Below, in pieces: positions 12,701 through 21,706 of a stretch of 64,000 nucleotides of DNA. Source of the stretch: Favolaschia claudopus (lineage: Eukaryota > Basidiomycota > Agaricomycetes > Agaricales > Mycenaceae); NCBI GenBank assembly GCA_037176885.1, contig JAWWNJ010000010.1, positions 3,141,629 to 3,205,628 of the forward strand. The letters run 5' to 3'. The notes beneath the pieces were generated by a model. It had not been told where the DNA came from. It was given only the letters and a program-made list of their open reading frames with translations, and did no database searches. Within the stretch, counting starts at the first letter, position 1. Every line of letters begins with the position of its first letter. The position numbers and the translations under genes were made by a program.

Positions 12701-13732
12701 TGTTCCCAAAGCTACGGCAACGAACCACAAGGCCGATTGCGATGCCGCGCAATTCCGTTTTGTCTTCTCCGGCAAAGTCCAGAATCACTGGTCATCTCAG
12801 AAGACGATGCGGGAGTGGATTGAAGACGTACTCATTCCGTTTCTCGACCGAATGAAGGCCGAGCACGGGTGGGACTCGCGGCGCGTCGCACTCCTCATCA
12901 TTGATGTTTGGTCTGTTCACCGATCTGCCGCATTCTTGGACTACATGAAAGAGAATCACAAGAACATTATTGTCGACTTCGTTCCCGGCGGTTGCACCGG
13001 TGTGGGACAGCCTCTGGATGTGGGTATTAATCGGCCATTCAAACACGCTGTCAAGGTAGCTTACCATTCCTGGCTTGTCGACACTCTCCTGGAGCAACGT
13101 CGTAAAGGAGAAGGCTTGGATCTTGACACCTCGAAACCGGTATTGCGCGACGCGAGTGTTGGATGGATCTGGGAAGGATACAAAGCAACTCAGAACAAGG
13201 AACTGATTCTGAAGGTAGGGACATACCTCGGACAATTGCTCTACTCATACAAATCTCCCAGGCGTGGGCGATGTGTCCGATTCGTGGTGGACTAAACCTT
13301 TCATATGAGTGCATGACCTCGCTCGACACTAACGATCGACTCGTCAACCTGCGACACGACAACCCCAAGCTGTGGGATGACTTACTAAACAAATCGACTC
13401 GCGACTACTGCCCGGGTGATGAGGAGGAGGTTGCTGAGGATATCGAGCCTCACGAGGATGAAGAACTCGGTGAAGACGACTCAGAGATCCCTACGCGCGA
13501 GGTTATCGATCACGTCGTCACGAAGAAAACACGGTCAAATCGGAAGCTTAAGACTCAGACGGACTCTGAGGCTGGACTCGGTTCGTTTGGAGAGGCTGAC
13601 GATGCGGATGCTGAGGTTGTGTTGCCTGAGGAGGTGCCGGGTAAGCGCAAGCGCCGTGCGAACACTTTATATGCTGGTTTTTGGAGACATGTCAATGCAC
13701 AAGGCAAAGATACGGCGGAGCCGAAGGTGTAG
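9735..13732 (+). CDS. Ulp1-like SUMO protease fused to a pogo-like DDE_1 transposase
   Basis: Five exons, 9735-10841, 10891-11676, 11728-12126, 12174-13214 and 13262-13732, joined by four 47-51 nt GT-AG introns. All junctions are in phase 0, predicting 1267 aa. Residues about 1-369 form a C48/Ulp1-type cysteine protease: H265 in ENHWVAL, D282 in GYGDGFGG, Q318 and nucleophile C324 in QNDAHSCG. Then comes an acidic, Ser-rich linker and a highly charged Lys/Arg/Glu helical region. A helix-turn-helix follows (GWGATDIARELQ...LTPSTVRGWIE, about 690-730). The DDE_1 core has D881 (INADQTG), D1008 (LLIIDVW) and D1046 (GQPLDVG), with 37 residues between the last two. The tail is acidic with a basic KRKRR patch. 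Separate proteins are an alternative, but no stop or promoter interrupts the chain. The reading frames look fully intact. Confidence 0.88.
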
Positions 13733-14069
13733 ATAATTCATGTACGAGGTAGTAGGAGGGCTGAGCAAGTTGTTGGGGAGAAAGAGATGGGAGCGGAAAG
13801 GACAGGCAGTGTGGGAGACGGAAGCAAAACACGAGTTTGCGCGATCACGTCAAAAATCGGCATGGCGTGTGAGCTGCGCGGGTTCCCGCGGAAATTGGTC
13901 CAACTGATGCGCGCGCTGAGCGCGCGCCGGAAAACGGGATTTTTTGGGCATTTTATTGAGAATTTTGAAAGCTTTTTGGGACTTTTTTGTCACATTCGTC
14001 AGAGCCGCCGGTGACCTGTGACAGGCGCGAAAATATTCGTCAATCCAGGGAGCTGTGACGCGTGACAGA

Positions 14070-14091
14070 CGAATTGACCGAAATAGTACAG
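14070..14091 (-). repeat. right terminal inverted repeat (22 bp)
   Basis: Perfect inverse of 9438-9459. Inside it, GTGACA words and ATATTCGTCAAT match the left subterminal region. Confidence 0.93.
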
Positions 14092-14093
14092 TA

Positions 14094-14271
14094 CGATATA
14101 AGTAAGCCGTAGACTAGATAGAATGTAAGTAGCTCACCTCAGTCGGGACACGATAGGTGTAAACGACTGAGGTGCAGCATCGGATAGTAACCATCATATG
14201 TATGAGACAGAAAAGGAAATACGGAACACTACGGGTACCTGGGGAGCGTACCGGACGGGCCTACTACAACA
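14094..14271 (-). repeat. copia 3' LTR, proximal part
   Basis: This 178-bp part matches 39285-39462 by eye. With 9328-9437 it restores the 288-bp LTR. Its inner end on the minus strand is TGTTGTAG, directly after the polypurine tract. Confidence 0.93.
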
Positions 14272-14285
14272 CTCCCCCAGACCCG
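14272..14285 (-). promoter_or_regulatory. copia polypurine tract
   Basis: On the minus strand a purine-rich run (GGGTCTGGGGGAG) lies just after the pol stop and directly before the 3' LTR. This is where plus-strand DNA synthesis would be primed. Confidence 0.8.
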
Positions 14286-14289
14286 GCGG

Positions 14290-16557
14290 CTACGCGGAGA
14301 AACGAAGGTTGAGAAAGTCGAGATACTTGTAGTGGGCATCGCGGGGAAGAGGTTTGGTGAATAGATCGGCGGGATTTTCGTTGCCACGGATGAAATCAAT
14401 CCTCACTTCCTTGTTCTGGACAAGTTCGCGAATGTAATGGTGGCGAACATCGATGTGCTTGACTTTACTGTGAGATTTGGTGGTCTTGGTTAAGTCCACA
14501 GCACCACGATTGTCGCAGAACAAGGTAATTGGAGATGGTGAGTCTTGTTTTACTTCCTCCATCCAGGCAGAGATCCAGCGCGCCTGCTGCGCAGTGCGTG
14601 TGAGCGAGATGTATTCTGCCTCCACGGTGGATAGCGCAACGGTTGCCTGACGCTTAGAGGACCAGCAGACAGGTGCACCGGCCATGGTGAAGACATATCC
14701 AGAAGTTGAGCGGCGTGTGTCGACGCAGTTTGCATAGTCGGAATCACCGTATCCAAGAGGATTAAGGTCAGCGTCGCGTGAGTAGACGAGTGAGAAGTGG
14801 AGGGTGTTGCGGATGTATCCGAGGGTATGCATTAGCGCGCGCCAATGCTCAATGCCGGGATTTGTTTGGAAGCGGGAAAGAAGACTGACAGCGTAGGAAA
14901 GATCAGGCCTAGTTGCCAGCTGGCCCCACATCACCGACCCAAGCAAAACTCGGTACGGCTTCCCCACCATCTCAGCGCGTTCCTCGGGGGTCGAAGGACA
15001 CATAGCAGATGTGAGAGAAATACCGACGGGAAGGGGTGTGGTGCGAAGTTGAATATTCTCCAGCTGGTGATCTGCTAACACTTTCTCGAAGTAGGCGCGC
15101 TGAGAAAGAGTGACAGTGCCTGCCTCCAGGTCCTGGTCGACGCGCATACCAAGCAAACGGTGAGTATGACCGACGTCTTTGATGTCCCAGATTCCGGCTA
15201 ACTCAGCCTTGCGCAGCTCCGCTTCTTCAAGAGACGAAGATGCACCCCAGACGTCGTCCGTGTAGGTGTCAGTCAGTGTATACCCGCCGTTTTTGGTGAC
15301 CTTGACGCGTACACAAGGATCAGCTTTCGACGCTGCGTACCCCAGATCAGTGTAGGTTCCACCCAACGTTTCGGCCCAATCCCTTCCGCCTTGCATCGTG
15401 CCATAAATCGTCTTCTTCAAACGGCAAGCCCATCCCTCTTTTCCTTCCACCTCATAACCCCTCGGCTGCTCCATGTAGATCTCCTCCTTCGTCTCACTGT
15501 TCAGGTAAGCTGCTTCAAAGTCGATCTGCCATAGATGAAGATTTTGTTTGGCAGTGATGGCAGCGGTCATGCGAATAGACTCGAGACGAGCAACAGCGGC
15601 CCACGTCTCCTCGTAGTCGATTCCATGCACCTGGGTAAACCCTTTTCCGACGAGACGAGCCTTGTCCCGAAGCCAATTACCAGCACCGTCTTTCTTCACA
15701 TCATACACCCACTTGGACGCCATGACATTCGCTCCCGGAGGCGGACGCTGCAACTCCCACGTCCCTTTCTTCTCATGAAGAGCCATCTCAACATCCATTG
15801 CCGCAGTCCAGCGATCAGCGTCAAGCTTCATCGCTTCGCTGAAGTGTTTCGGCGCGTACAAACGGTCGGGATTATACGACATCAAGGTGTGTGAGATGTG
15901 TTCATCAAGCTCCGAGTTCAGACTAACAATTTCATCCCAGGCTGCATTCGCTCTCGGCTTCGTTGATTTAGTTGCCCATTCCTCACGGTTAGCCCGCGCG
16001 GCGTCCTCCCGTGCAGCCGCCTCGCGTGATTCGGTGATACGAGTGGTCGCTGTTGTGGTGCGGGTGGAACGACGAGGAGGTTCGGCAGCGGGCGGTGCAG
16101 GCTGTGGCATCGCCGGGGGAGCAGGTACGTTCAGAGGTTCGGCTGGCGCAGGTGCAGGCTCATCAACTGGCTCAGAGTCGTGTCCAGCCTCCGGACTGTT
16201 GCGCCGAGCACTGGCGGATGAAATCGGCTCCACGGGTACGTCGTCTTCTCTCTTCCTCGCATCCTCCTCCTCATCCACAGTGCGGTTAGCCTTCCCCTCG
16301 TCAAACTCCACGTTACGGCTCTCAAATTGTTTCCCATGCTCGTCAAGCAAGATATAATTCCCCGCGCCGGTCGCGTATCCAATGAAAGTCGCGGGAATGG
16401 TACGGCTCTCTAACTTGCTCCCCCCATCCACACGCTGACCATTTATGATGTTGACCTTAGCACTACACTTCGCACCGAACACCCGCATGTGAGAAACGTC
16501 AACGGATCGACCATCAAACGCCTCCTGCGGGATACGTCTGGGATGACGGCGTGTCGG
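14290..16557 (-). CDS. copia pol, C-terminal part: integrase end, RT, RNase H
   Basis: This is the 3' part of the copia polyprotein, separated from its 5' part (36972-38189) by the Ty3 element. It starts within the integrase C-terminal region (QEAFDGRSVDVSHMRVFGAK). It continues through a Pro/Ala/Glu-rich linker into the reverse transcriptase (ASKWVYDVKKDGAG, LVGKGFTQVHGIDYEETW, IDFEAAYLN). RNase H has GYGDSDYANCVDTRRSTSGY, ALSTVEAEYISL, and ADLFTKPLP near the end. The RT catalytic box reads Y-T-D-D rather than the common Y-V-D-D. A first in-frame ATG at 16584 lies in Ty3 LTR sequence and is not the original start. No other disabling change is seen, so the copy was probably intact before interruption. 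Confidence 0.93.
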   Translation of the reverse strand, partial: PTRRHPRRIPQEAFDGRSVDVSHMRVFGAKCSAKVNIINGQRVDGGSKLESRTIPATFIGYATGAGNYILLDEHGKQFESRNVEFDEGKANRTVDEEEDARKREDDVPVEPISSASARRNSPEAGHDSEPVDEPAPAPAEPLNVPAPPAMPQPAPPAAEPPRRSTRTTTATTRITESREAAAREDAARANREEWATKSTKPRANAAWDEIVSLNSELDEHISHTLMSYNPDRLYAPKHFSEAMKLDADRWTAAMDVEMALHEKKGTWELQRPPPGANVMASKWVYDVKKDGAGNWLRDKARLVGKGFTQVHGIDYEETWAAVARLESIRMTAAITAKQNLHLWQIDFEAAYLNSETKEEIYMEQPRGYEVEGKEGWACRLKKTIYGTMQGGRDWAETLGGTYTDLGYAASKADPCVRVKVTKNGGYTLTDTYTDDVWGASSSLEEAELRKAELAGIWDIKDVGHTHRLLGMRVDQDLEAGTVTLSQRAYFEKVLADHQLENIQLRTTPLPVGISLTSAMCPSTPEERAEMVGKPYRVLLGSVMWGQLATRPDLSYAVSLLSRFQTNPGIEHWRALMHTLGYIRNTLHFSLVYSRDADLNPLGYGDSDYANCVDTRRSTSGYVFTMAGAPVCWSSKRQATVALSTVEAEYISLTRTAQQARWISAWMEEVKQDSPSPITLFCDNRGAVDLTKTTKSHSKVKHIDVRHHYIRELVQNKEVRIDFIRGNENPADLFTKPLPRDAHYKYLDFLNLRFSA

Positions 16558-18367
16558 TGATAGGGCCGCTATACGGCTAGGCATGAAATGCTCGGAATTT
16601 ATCGATTTTCGAGACCTATCAGCGGGAGAAGTGAGGTTAGGATAATAGAAGATATGCCCGTCCTCGCGGGCAGTATCTTATTGCTGTGGATAGCCGACAA
16701 GCTGGCGGGACACCAACGGGTAGCAGCGGCTTAGCGACGTTTCCCTAAACATGGGTGCGAGACTCTGCCGCTGACTATTTCTAAACTGCCGGGCCAAGGG
16801 ACTTGGTGGGAAACTACTATCTCGAGGTGCTGGAGGCGACTAAGAGGAACTACCGACCTCCCTGAGGTTAGGCGCTCACCCGCCGACCAACATGAAGAAG
16901 ATCTAGCGGGGGACCATACTGAGTTCAACTTCGAACTCAGGGCGGCCACTACTCTATCGACGAACAGGATCACCGGCAGGCCCTAACCGAGCATGCCGGC
17001 TGATTACGGACAGCCGGGACTTAACCGACTGCCAGCGGGAGCACCGCGGAGCCAGCGGCTATCCAGCCAGCGGCTCTGTCAGAATGATGAGAAGGACATG
17101 GCGAGTTGCCGGGGGCATTTCCCGCTGATTGCGGACAACCCGAACGGCGAGTGGCGAGCCGCTAACGCGGCTCGGCTCTCCCTATTTTCCCTGGGACTTA
17201 TACTGTTCTGAATATGGAGGAAGAGACGAACTTGACCGCTGTCGAGCCGTTGACTAACTACTCAGCGGGAAGCCTTTTCGACTTCAACTCGACCAGCGGC
17301 GGGACCATATTATGAAGGAGGAATTTCGTGTCCCCTCCCGGGGACATGGCAACCAGCACGCCATTGCACTGCAATAAGGCGCAATACCCACCCGCCCGCA
17401 TGGACTTTCTCCGGGAGGCAGTCTTTTCACTCACGACTCGCAATCCTGAATATACCATTGGTTCCCAGCGGGCGCGGCATCAAACTTGGACAGTCTCTCA
17501 TCATGATTTTATTTGGTTGTTTCTGCTCCCGCTGCATGTATTTAATCTCCCGGTGTACTTTTTGTTACTCAGTCAATTACCTACCCGTAGACAAGGGCAG
17601 TTTGTAGCGGACTCTAGAATTTGAATTGAAGCTTTGAAAGAGACTAGACTTGATATCTGAGAGAGACTCGAGTGATACGGAAAGACTTGTGGCATACCGA
17701 GCCGCCAGAACTTTGAGAGCCCCGCCAGCCTTTGAGCCCGCGCCCTCCTGAAATACGAAGCCCCGTCTCTTGCAGTTCCGCGGTATTCAAAGACCCCCGT
17801 TCGTGCTTGATTCCGCGCCGTCGACGCCCCGTGTGCCCTGCCGTTCCGCGGTATTCAAAGACCCCCGTTCGAGCTCGCCGCCGCGTAGTGGTGTAAGTGC
17901 CCCGGCCACTGTTAGTGTCCGCGCCATCGACGTAAGAGCCCCGCTCCTTGCCAGAGCCGCGCCAGTTGAATAAGAACCCCGTCCCGCTGAGCCGCGCCTT
18001 CTGCCCGCCGGTTGCCATCCAGAAAGCTTCTTCCCGGTTGACGATCCACTACCGGGCGACGCTTTTCTATTGGCACGGAGACCCTCCCCGCTAGACTCAG
18101 AATTTCTCATTTCGAAGTCTCAGAAAGAGTGACTCTTCGCTTCTCCCGCTGCGAATCGTTTGGCCCGCTACGTTCTCGCTAGACAATCTAGTAGTTCGTC
18201 CCGCTCAAACGTAGCGACCTTGATTGATTGAAGCTTGCCCAAGTATTCTGAGGGACGATACGTGCTCCCGCCACCCCGAACACACACACACACACGTCGT
18301 ATTGGATTAGATTTTGTGATTTTATATTTCGGTATATTTCACGCCTACACCTACACGCACCGTTTCA
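16558..18367 (+). repeat. Ty3 element 5' LTR (1810 bp)
   Basis: Begins TGATAGGGCC and ends GTTTCA. Nearly identical to 35157-36967. It holds an imperfect direct repeat of about 30 bp (around 17775 and 17840, sharing GTTCCGCGGTATTCAAAGAC), a short CA microsatellite near 18280, and many CAGCGGG/CCCGCTG words. Open frames up to 124 codons occur, but they are conserved only because the LTRs are copies. I do not call a gene here. Confidence 0.95.
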
Positions 18368-18369
18368 TC

Positions 18370-18387
18370 TGGAGCCCACCGCGAGGG
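18370..18387 (+). promoter_or_regulatory. Ty3 element primer-binding site
   Basis: TGGAGCCCACCGCGAGG starts two bases after the LTR end. It begins with TGG, complementary to the CCA end of a tRNA. The tRNA identity was not determined. Confidence 0.7.
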
Positions 18388-18908
18388 GTGACAGATTATT
18401 TGTGTCAAGTCGAAAGAAATCACTTGTGGACGCTGCTATAAACTAGCACGAACCATCCGCCGGTTGACTCGAGAATAGAATATACACCCGCCCGTTGAGC
18501 CGTTTAGCTCCAGGCCCGCGATAGAAGATTTTGCCATTTAGTTTCGGAGGAGACGTGGCTTCAGAAGGACGATCCGCTAGAGTACCACCACCAAAACCTC
18601 GATCTACCAACACTAGCCTACGCGCCGCTGCTGCTGCTCTCGATCTCGAACTTGCCGATTCTTCCCTCCCGCCTGTTGCTCTCGCCCGGGAAATCTATTC
18701 TCTGCGCGGACGATCCCAAGCACAAGCTTATCGTGCCCGCAGAGAATAGTCGTTGAGCCCCTCTGCTCCGCTGGAACAACAAACCCCGACTCAACCGCCC
18801 GGCACTAGACCTGTTACGCCCGACGGTGCAGCTACCCAGTCGTCAACGACTCTCTCGTCTGTCTCTTCACCACTACTCCAAACTTCACCAACCCCTTCAA
18901 ACAATCCA
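18388..18908 (+). other. Ty3 leader with in-frame upstream open frame
   Basis: From about 18525 a frame is open without an ATG (72 codons up to TAG 18747-18749). After this amber stop the same frame continues into gag. The encoded stretch is Ala/Leu/Arg-rich (LRAAAAALDLELADSS) and looks coding-like. It may be an N-terminal gag extension reached by a non-AUG start and readthrough, or simply leader. Confidence 0.4.
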
Positions 18909-20453
18909 ATGGCTGAAGACGGCAATAATACTGTCGCCCGAGGAAAGAAGCGCGCGCCGGAACCATGGGACAGGAACGCCCCGCTCTTCAAAGAAGATGA
19001 GCCGGAGGAACTCGTTCGTTTCCTGGACCATGTGGAGCGTATGATGGAATTAGATGAGACGCCGGCCGACAAGAAGAACGAGTTCGTCTGCCGCTACACC
19101 GCTCAAGCTACGGCTGAAGAGTGGCGGCAGTTCGACTCGTTCTCCAAGACGTTCGACGACTTTAAGAAAGAAATCCTGGAAAATTACCCGTCAGTCGTCG
19201 ACCAGAAGAAGGGCTCTGTGCAGAAATTGCACAAGCAGCTTCGTAAGTTCGCTGAAGAGGGGATTGACCGGGATGATGAGGACGAGCTCCTGCGCCTCAC
19301 GCGAACCATGAACGTCGAGGCGAACAAGCTTCTCGATTCGAACTTGATTTCGCACCGGGAAGCCCTCCCGATGTTCTTCTCCAAATTGACTCGCGAGTTT
19401 AAAGAGCGAATCCTGGAGAATCTCGAGAGGAAACCTCCCGCTGAGGACGACGACGAGCCAGACGCCCGCTCATGGACGCTGGCCGAAGTCATGAGTGAGG
19501 CCAAAAAGATCGCGAAACGTTCGACCGCCAACTCGGAGTTCTTTGGCACTTCTGATCGAGGTTACTCGAGCAAGTCAAAGAGCGCCAGCGGCTCTGGACG
19601 AGCGTCGAGCGGGCGGTCGATTCTCCCGAATCCGAACGTTGCGATTAAGAAAGAAGAAGAGGACCCTAACAAGGCCCTTCTTGAGACGATTAAGGTGTCG
19701 GTCGTCACTATGATGGAGCGGCTGGATAATCAGACCTCCCAATTAAAAGAGATCGACGCCGCGACCAAGAAGAAGATGGCTGAGTTAGAGTCCTTCTATA
19801 AGTCCCTACCGGGCAGAGTCCCAGGCGCCGCTGACTCCCAGTCTTACCCGCGATTGCCTACCGTGCAATTCAAAGGGAACCTGGCGGATCAGGGGTGTCT
19901 TTATTGCGACAAGTTTGGGCATTTTAGAGATAAGTGTCTCATCCGGCAAGCCCACATAGGGAGTGGAAAGATGAAGGTCGTGGGGTTCAGAGACTGTTTC
20001 CCCGATGGGATACCTATCCCGAAAGACGGGCACAAGTCCAAGAAGCAGCAGGTAGAGGAGTACCGCCCGGCCGCCCAACCAACGGCCGCTGCGCAAAACT
20101 ACCAGTCTGTCTTCGCTCAGCTCTCCGTTCTTGACATGGACGAGCAGGAGCTGGAAGCCGCGCAAGCCGCGTTCAGCCAGAACGAGGAATTCTACTATGA
20201 CCCGAGAGAAGAAGAATTGGTTTCCTTGCGAGCTGAGCAAGTAAACCTCCAGCGGCAAGTGACGCAACTCCAGTCGCATGGTTCAGGGGGTGTTCAACCA
20301 CCCCTTGTGGCTCATCAAAGCCAACCTCCCCCGCCGCAATTCGACGCCAACGCTGTTGCGATTCTACTGGCGGCTGTCTCAGCGAACTCTCGCTCTCCCA
20401 ACGGGGCTGGTCCCTCCCGAACGGGGAACAGCGCCGAAGGAGAGCATTTTTAG
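18909..20453 (+). CDS. gag: Ty3 element Gag with CCHC zinc knuckle
   Basis: Structural nucleocapsid-type protein of the element. The first ATG is at 18909 (MAEDGNNTVARGKK), giving about 514 aa; the same frame is open back to 18750. The N-terminal half (EEPEELVRFLDHVERM..., EWRQFDSFSKTFDDFKKEIL) is helical and capsid-like. A Ser-rich linker and a coiled-coil stretch follow. Then comes a CCHC knuckle C-LY-C-DKFG-H-FRDK-C near 19896-19937, for RNA binding. The frame ends ...GEHF with TTT TAG at 20448-20453. The protease frame overlaps and lies at -1. Confidence 0.87.
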   Translation: MAEDGNNTVARGKKRAPEPWDRNAPLFKEDEPEELVRFLDHVERMMELDETPADKKNEFVCRYTAQATAEEWRQFDSFSKTFDDFKKEILENYPSVVDQKKGSVQKLHKQLRKFAEEGIDRDDEDELLRLTRTMNVEANKLLDSNLISHREALPMFFSKLTREFKERILENLERKPPAEDDDEPDARSWTLAEVMSEAKKIAKRSTANSEFFGTSDRGYSSKSKSASGSGRASSGRSILPNPNVAIKKEEEDPNKALLETIKVSVVTMMERLDNQTSQLKEIDAATKKKMAELESFYKSLPGRVPGAADSQSYPRLPTVQFKGNLADQGCLYCDKFGHFRDKCLIRQAHIGSGKMKVVGFRDCFPDGIPIPKDGHKSKKQQVEEYRPAAQPTAAAQNYQSVFAQLSVLDMDEQELEAAQAAFSQNEEFYYDPREEELVSLRAEQVNLQRQVTQLQSHGSGGVQPPLVAHQSQPPPPQFDANAVAILLAAVSANSRSPNGAGPSRTGNSAEGEHF

Positions 20454-20539
20454 AGAGTTCGAGGAAGGGGGCAAAGGGGAAACCCAGTGCGGATAAGCCC
20501 CCGGAGAACAGACAAGTACGCCCGCCTGTAGGAAAGAAA

Positions 20540-21706
20540 ATGGAAGTTGTGATGCCGAAATTGCCCTACAAGCCGAGGACGCTGCGAAAGCCCGCTGTCG
20601 AAGCACAGCCGGCGATCGTTGAAACCAAGGAGAAAGGGCGGGAGGAGACAGAAGAACAAAATGGCGCTCAGCCGCCGGAGCTTCCGTATAGGAACGTTCC
20701 TCCGGTCAAGCCAGCCAAAAGGCCCAACGAACCTAGAGTTCGGCCGGCGGGAGATCCGCCGTTAGTGGCCAACGAAAAGAACTACGAGTTGAAGGCGCCC
20801 GTAGAGGACCAGGACGATGAGGAGGTCGAATCCTTGATAAAGGAGATCTTCGGAAACCTGGAAATAGCTCTCCCGCTGGGGAGACTGTTCGCCCTCAGCC
20901 CGAAGTTGCTGCGCCAGGCTAAGGCGTTGCTCTCGAAGAAGAGGGTCTCGCCCGCTGTTCGAGTAACCCTAGAACAGTTGATTAGCCACGCAGAGAGAGA
21001 GTCCGACGAAGATGACGAGTCCTCCAGCGTAACCGTAGAGGACCTACCTTACGAGGTAATAGTTCAGGTCGCGACAGCGGCCGACGGACTTATGCCAGCG
21101 GGAGCCCTGATCACCGTCGACCCAGTAGTCCAATATTGGCAGTCGATAGTGGAGGGAGAGCCGGTAAGGGATGTCTTCGTCGCCATCTCCGACAATGCTT
21201 CTGCCGGAGAATCAGCGGCCCTGAGAGTGGTCTTCCCGCTCATTCACGGCGCCGCTGAAGTTGAATGTATTCTGGACGGTGGATCGCAGATCGTGTCCAT
21301 GGCCCTGTCGGTAGCCACCGAACTAGGAGTCAGCTGGGACCCAGATAACTGCATCCACATGATGAGCGCCAACGGGCAAACCGAGAAGTCAGTCGGTCTG
21401 GCAAGGAACGTCCCCTTCAGGTTCGGTGACATGACGGTGTACCTTCAAGTGCATGTCATACAAAACCCGGCCTACAAGGTGCTGTTGGGGCGACCCTTCG
21501 AAATCCTGACCGCCAGCGGTATCAAAAATACCTCTGACGGGAACCAGTTCCTGACTTTGACCGACCCCTCCACGCAGAAGCGGGTGGTCGTCCCTACCTT
21601 CCCCAGAGGCCAGCGGCGACAGGTGCGGCGCGTCCAGAACGACGCATCACCGGCTGAGCAGCCGAGCAGCCAAGAGGAGCAAAATTTTCAGAATTCGAGG
21701 AGTTGA
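20540..21706 (+). CDS. Ty3 element aspartic protease ORF
   Basis: Retropepsin-like protease that would process Gag and Pol. The frame is open upstream of the ATG at 20540 as far as gag codons near 20402, so fusion to Gag by a -1 shift is possible. The N-terminal half is charged and Pro-rich. The catalytic region reads AEVECILDGGSQIVSM; the box is DGGS, not the usual DTGS/DSGS, a variant seen in fungal elements. The flap-side motif is YKVLLGRPFE. The stop at 21704-21706 overlaps the start of the pol frame by a few bases. Confidence 0.85.
   Translation: MEVVMPKLPYKPRTLRKPAVEAQPAIVETKEKGREETEEQNGAQPPELPYRNVPPVKPAKRPNEPRVRPAGDPPLVANEKNYELKAPVEDQDDEEVESLIKEIFGNLEIALPLGRLFALSPKLLRQAKALLSKKRVSPAVRVTLEQLISHAERESDEDDESSSVTVEDLPYEVIVQVATAADGLMPAGALITVDPVVQYWQSIVEGEPVRDVFVAISDNASAGESAALRVVFPLIHGAAEVECILDGGSQIVSMALSVATELGVSWDPDNCIHMMSANGQTEKSVGLARNVPFRFGDMTVYLQVHVIQNPAYKVLLGRPFEILTASGIKNTSDGNQFLTLTDPSTQKRVVVPTFPRGQRRQVRRVQNDASPAEQPSSQEEQNFQNSRS
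21682..21688 (+). promoter_or_regulatory. putative -1 ribosomal frameshift heptamer A AAT TTT
   Basis: In the protease frame the codons read CAA AAT TTT CAG, so AAAATTT-T fits the X XXY YYZ pattern. Slipping back one base enters the pol frame, which is open through 21703. The site lies 16 nt before the protease stop. A downstream stimulatory structure was not assessed. Confidence 0.5.

Larger units (their letters stand above)
9438..14091 (+). mobile_element. TIR DNA transposon with a Ulp1-DDE_1 fusion gene
   Basis: The 4654-bp element lies inside the copia 3' LTR. The intact LTR copy at 39175-39462 gives the empty site, so the boundaries are exact: TA (9436-9437), element, TA (14092-14093). 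Perfect 22-bp terminal inverted repeats start CTGTACTATTTCGG. A 4-bp GTAC duplication with ends one base further in is equally compatible. Subterminal regions on both sides repeat CTGTGAC-like and ATATTCGTCAAT words. One long spliced gene occupies most of the inside. A TA target site and a DDE_1 transposase point to the Tc1/mariner-pogo superfamily. Confidence 0.92.

Noticed and set aside
16558..16584. ATG at 16584 as start of copia RT protein
   Set aside because: It lies within the Ty3 LTR side of the junction reading; the true frame continues from 36972 across the insertion.
17644..18110. Minus-strand open frames of 124 and 107 codons in the Ty3 LTR, repeated at 36244-36710
   Set aside because: Their conservation only reflects that the two LTRs are copies of each other; composition is Arg/Gly/Ser-rich and no motif is present.
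19054..19713. Arg/Ser-rich plus-strand frames inside gag
   Set aside because: Out-of-frame shadows of the gag coding region.
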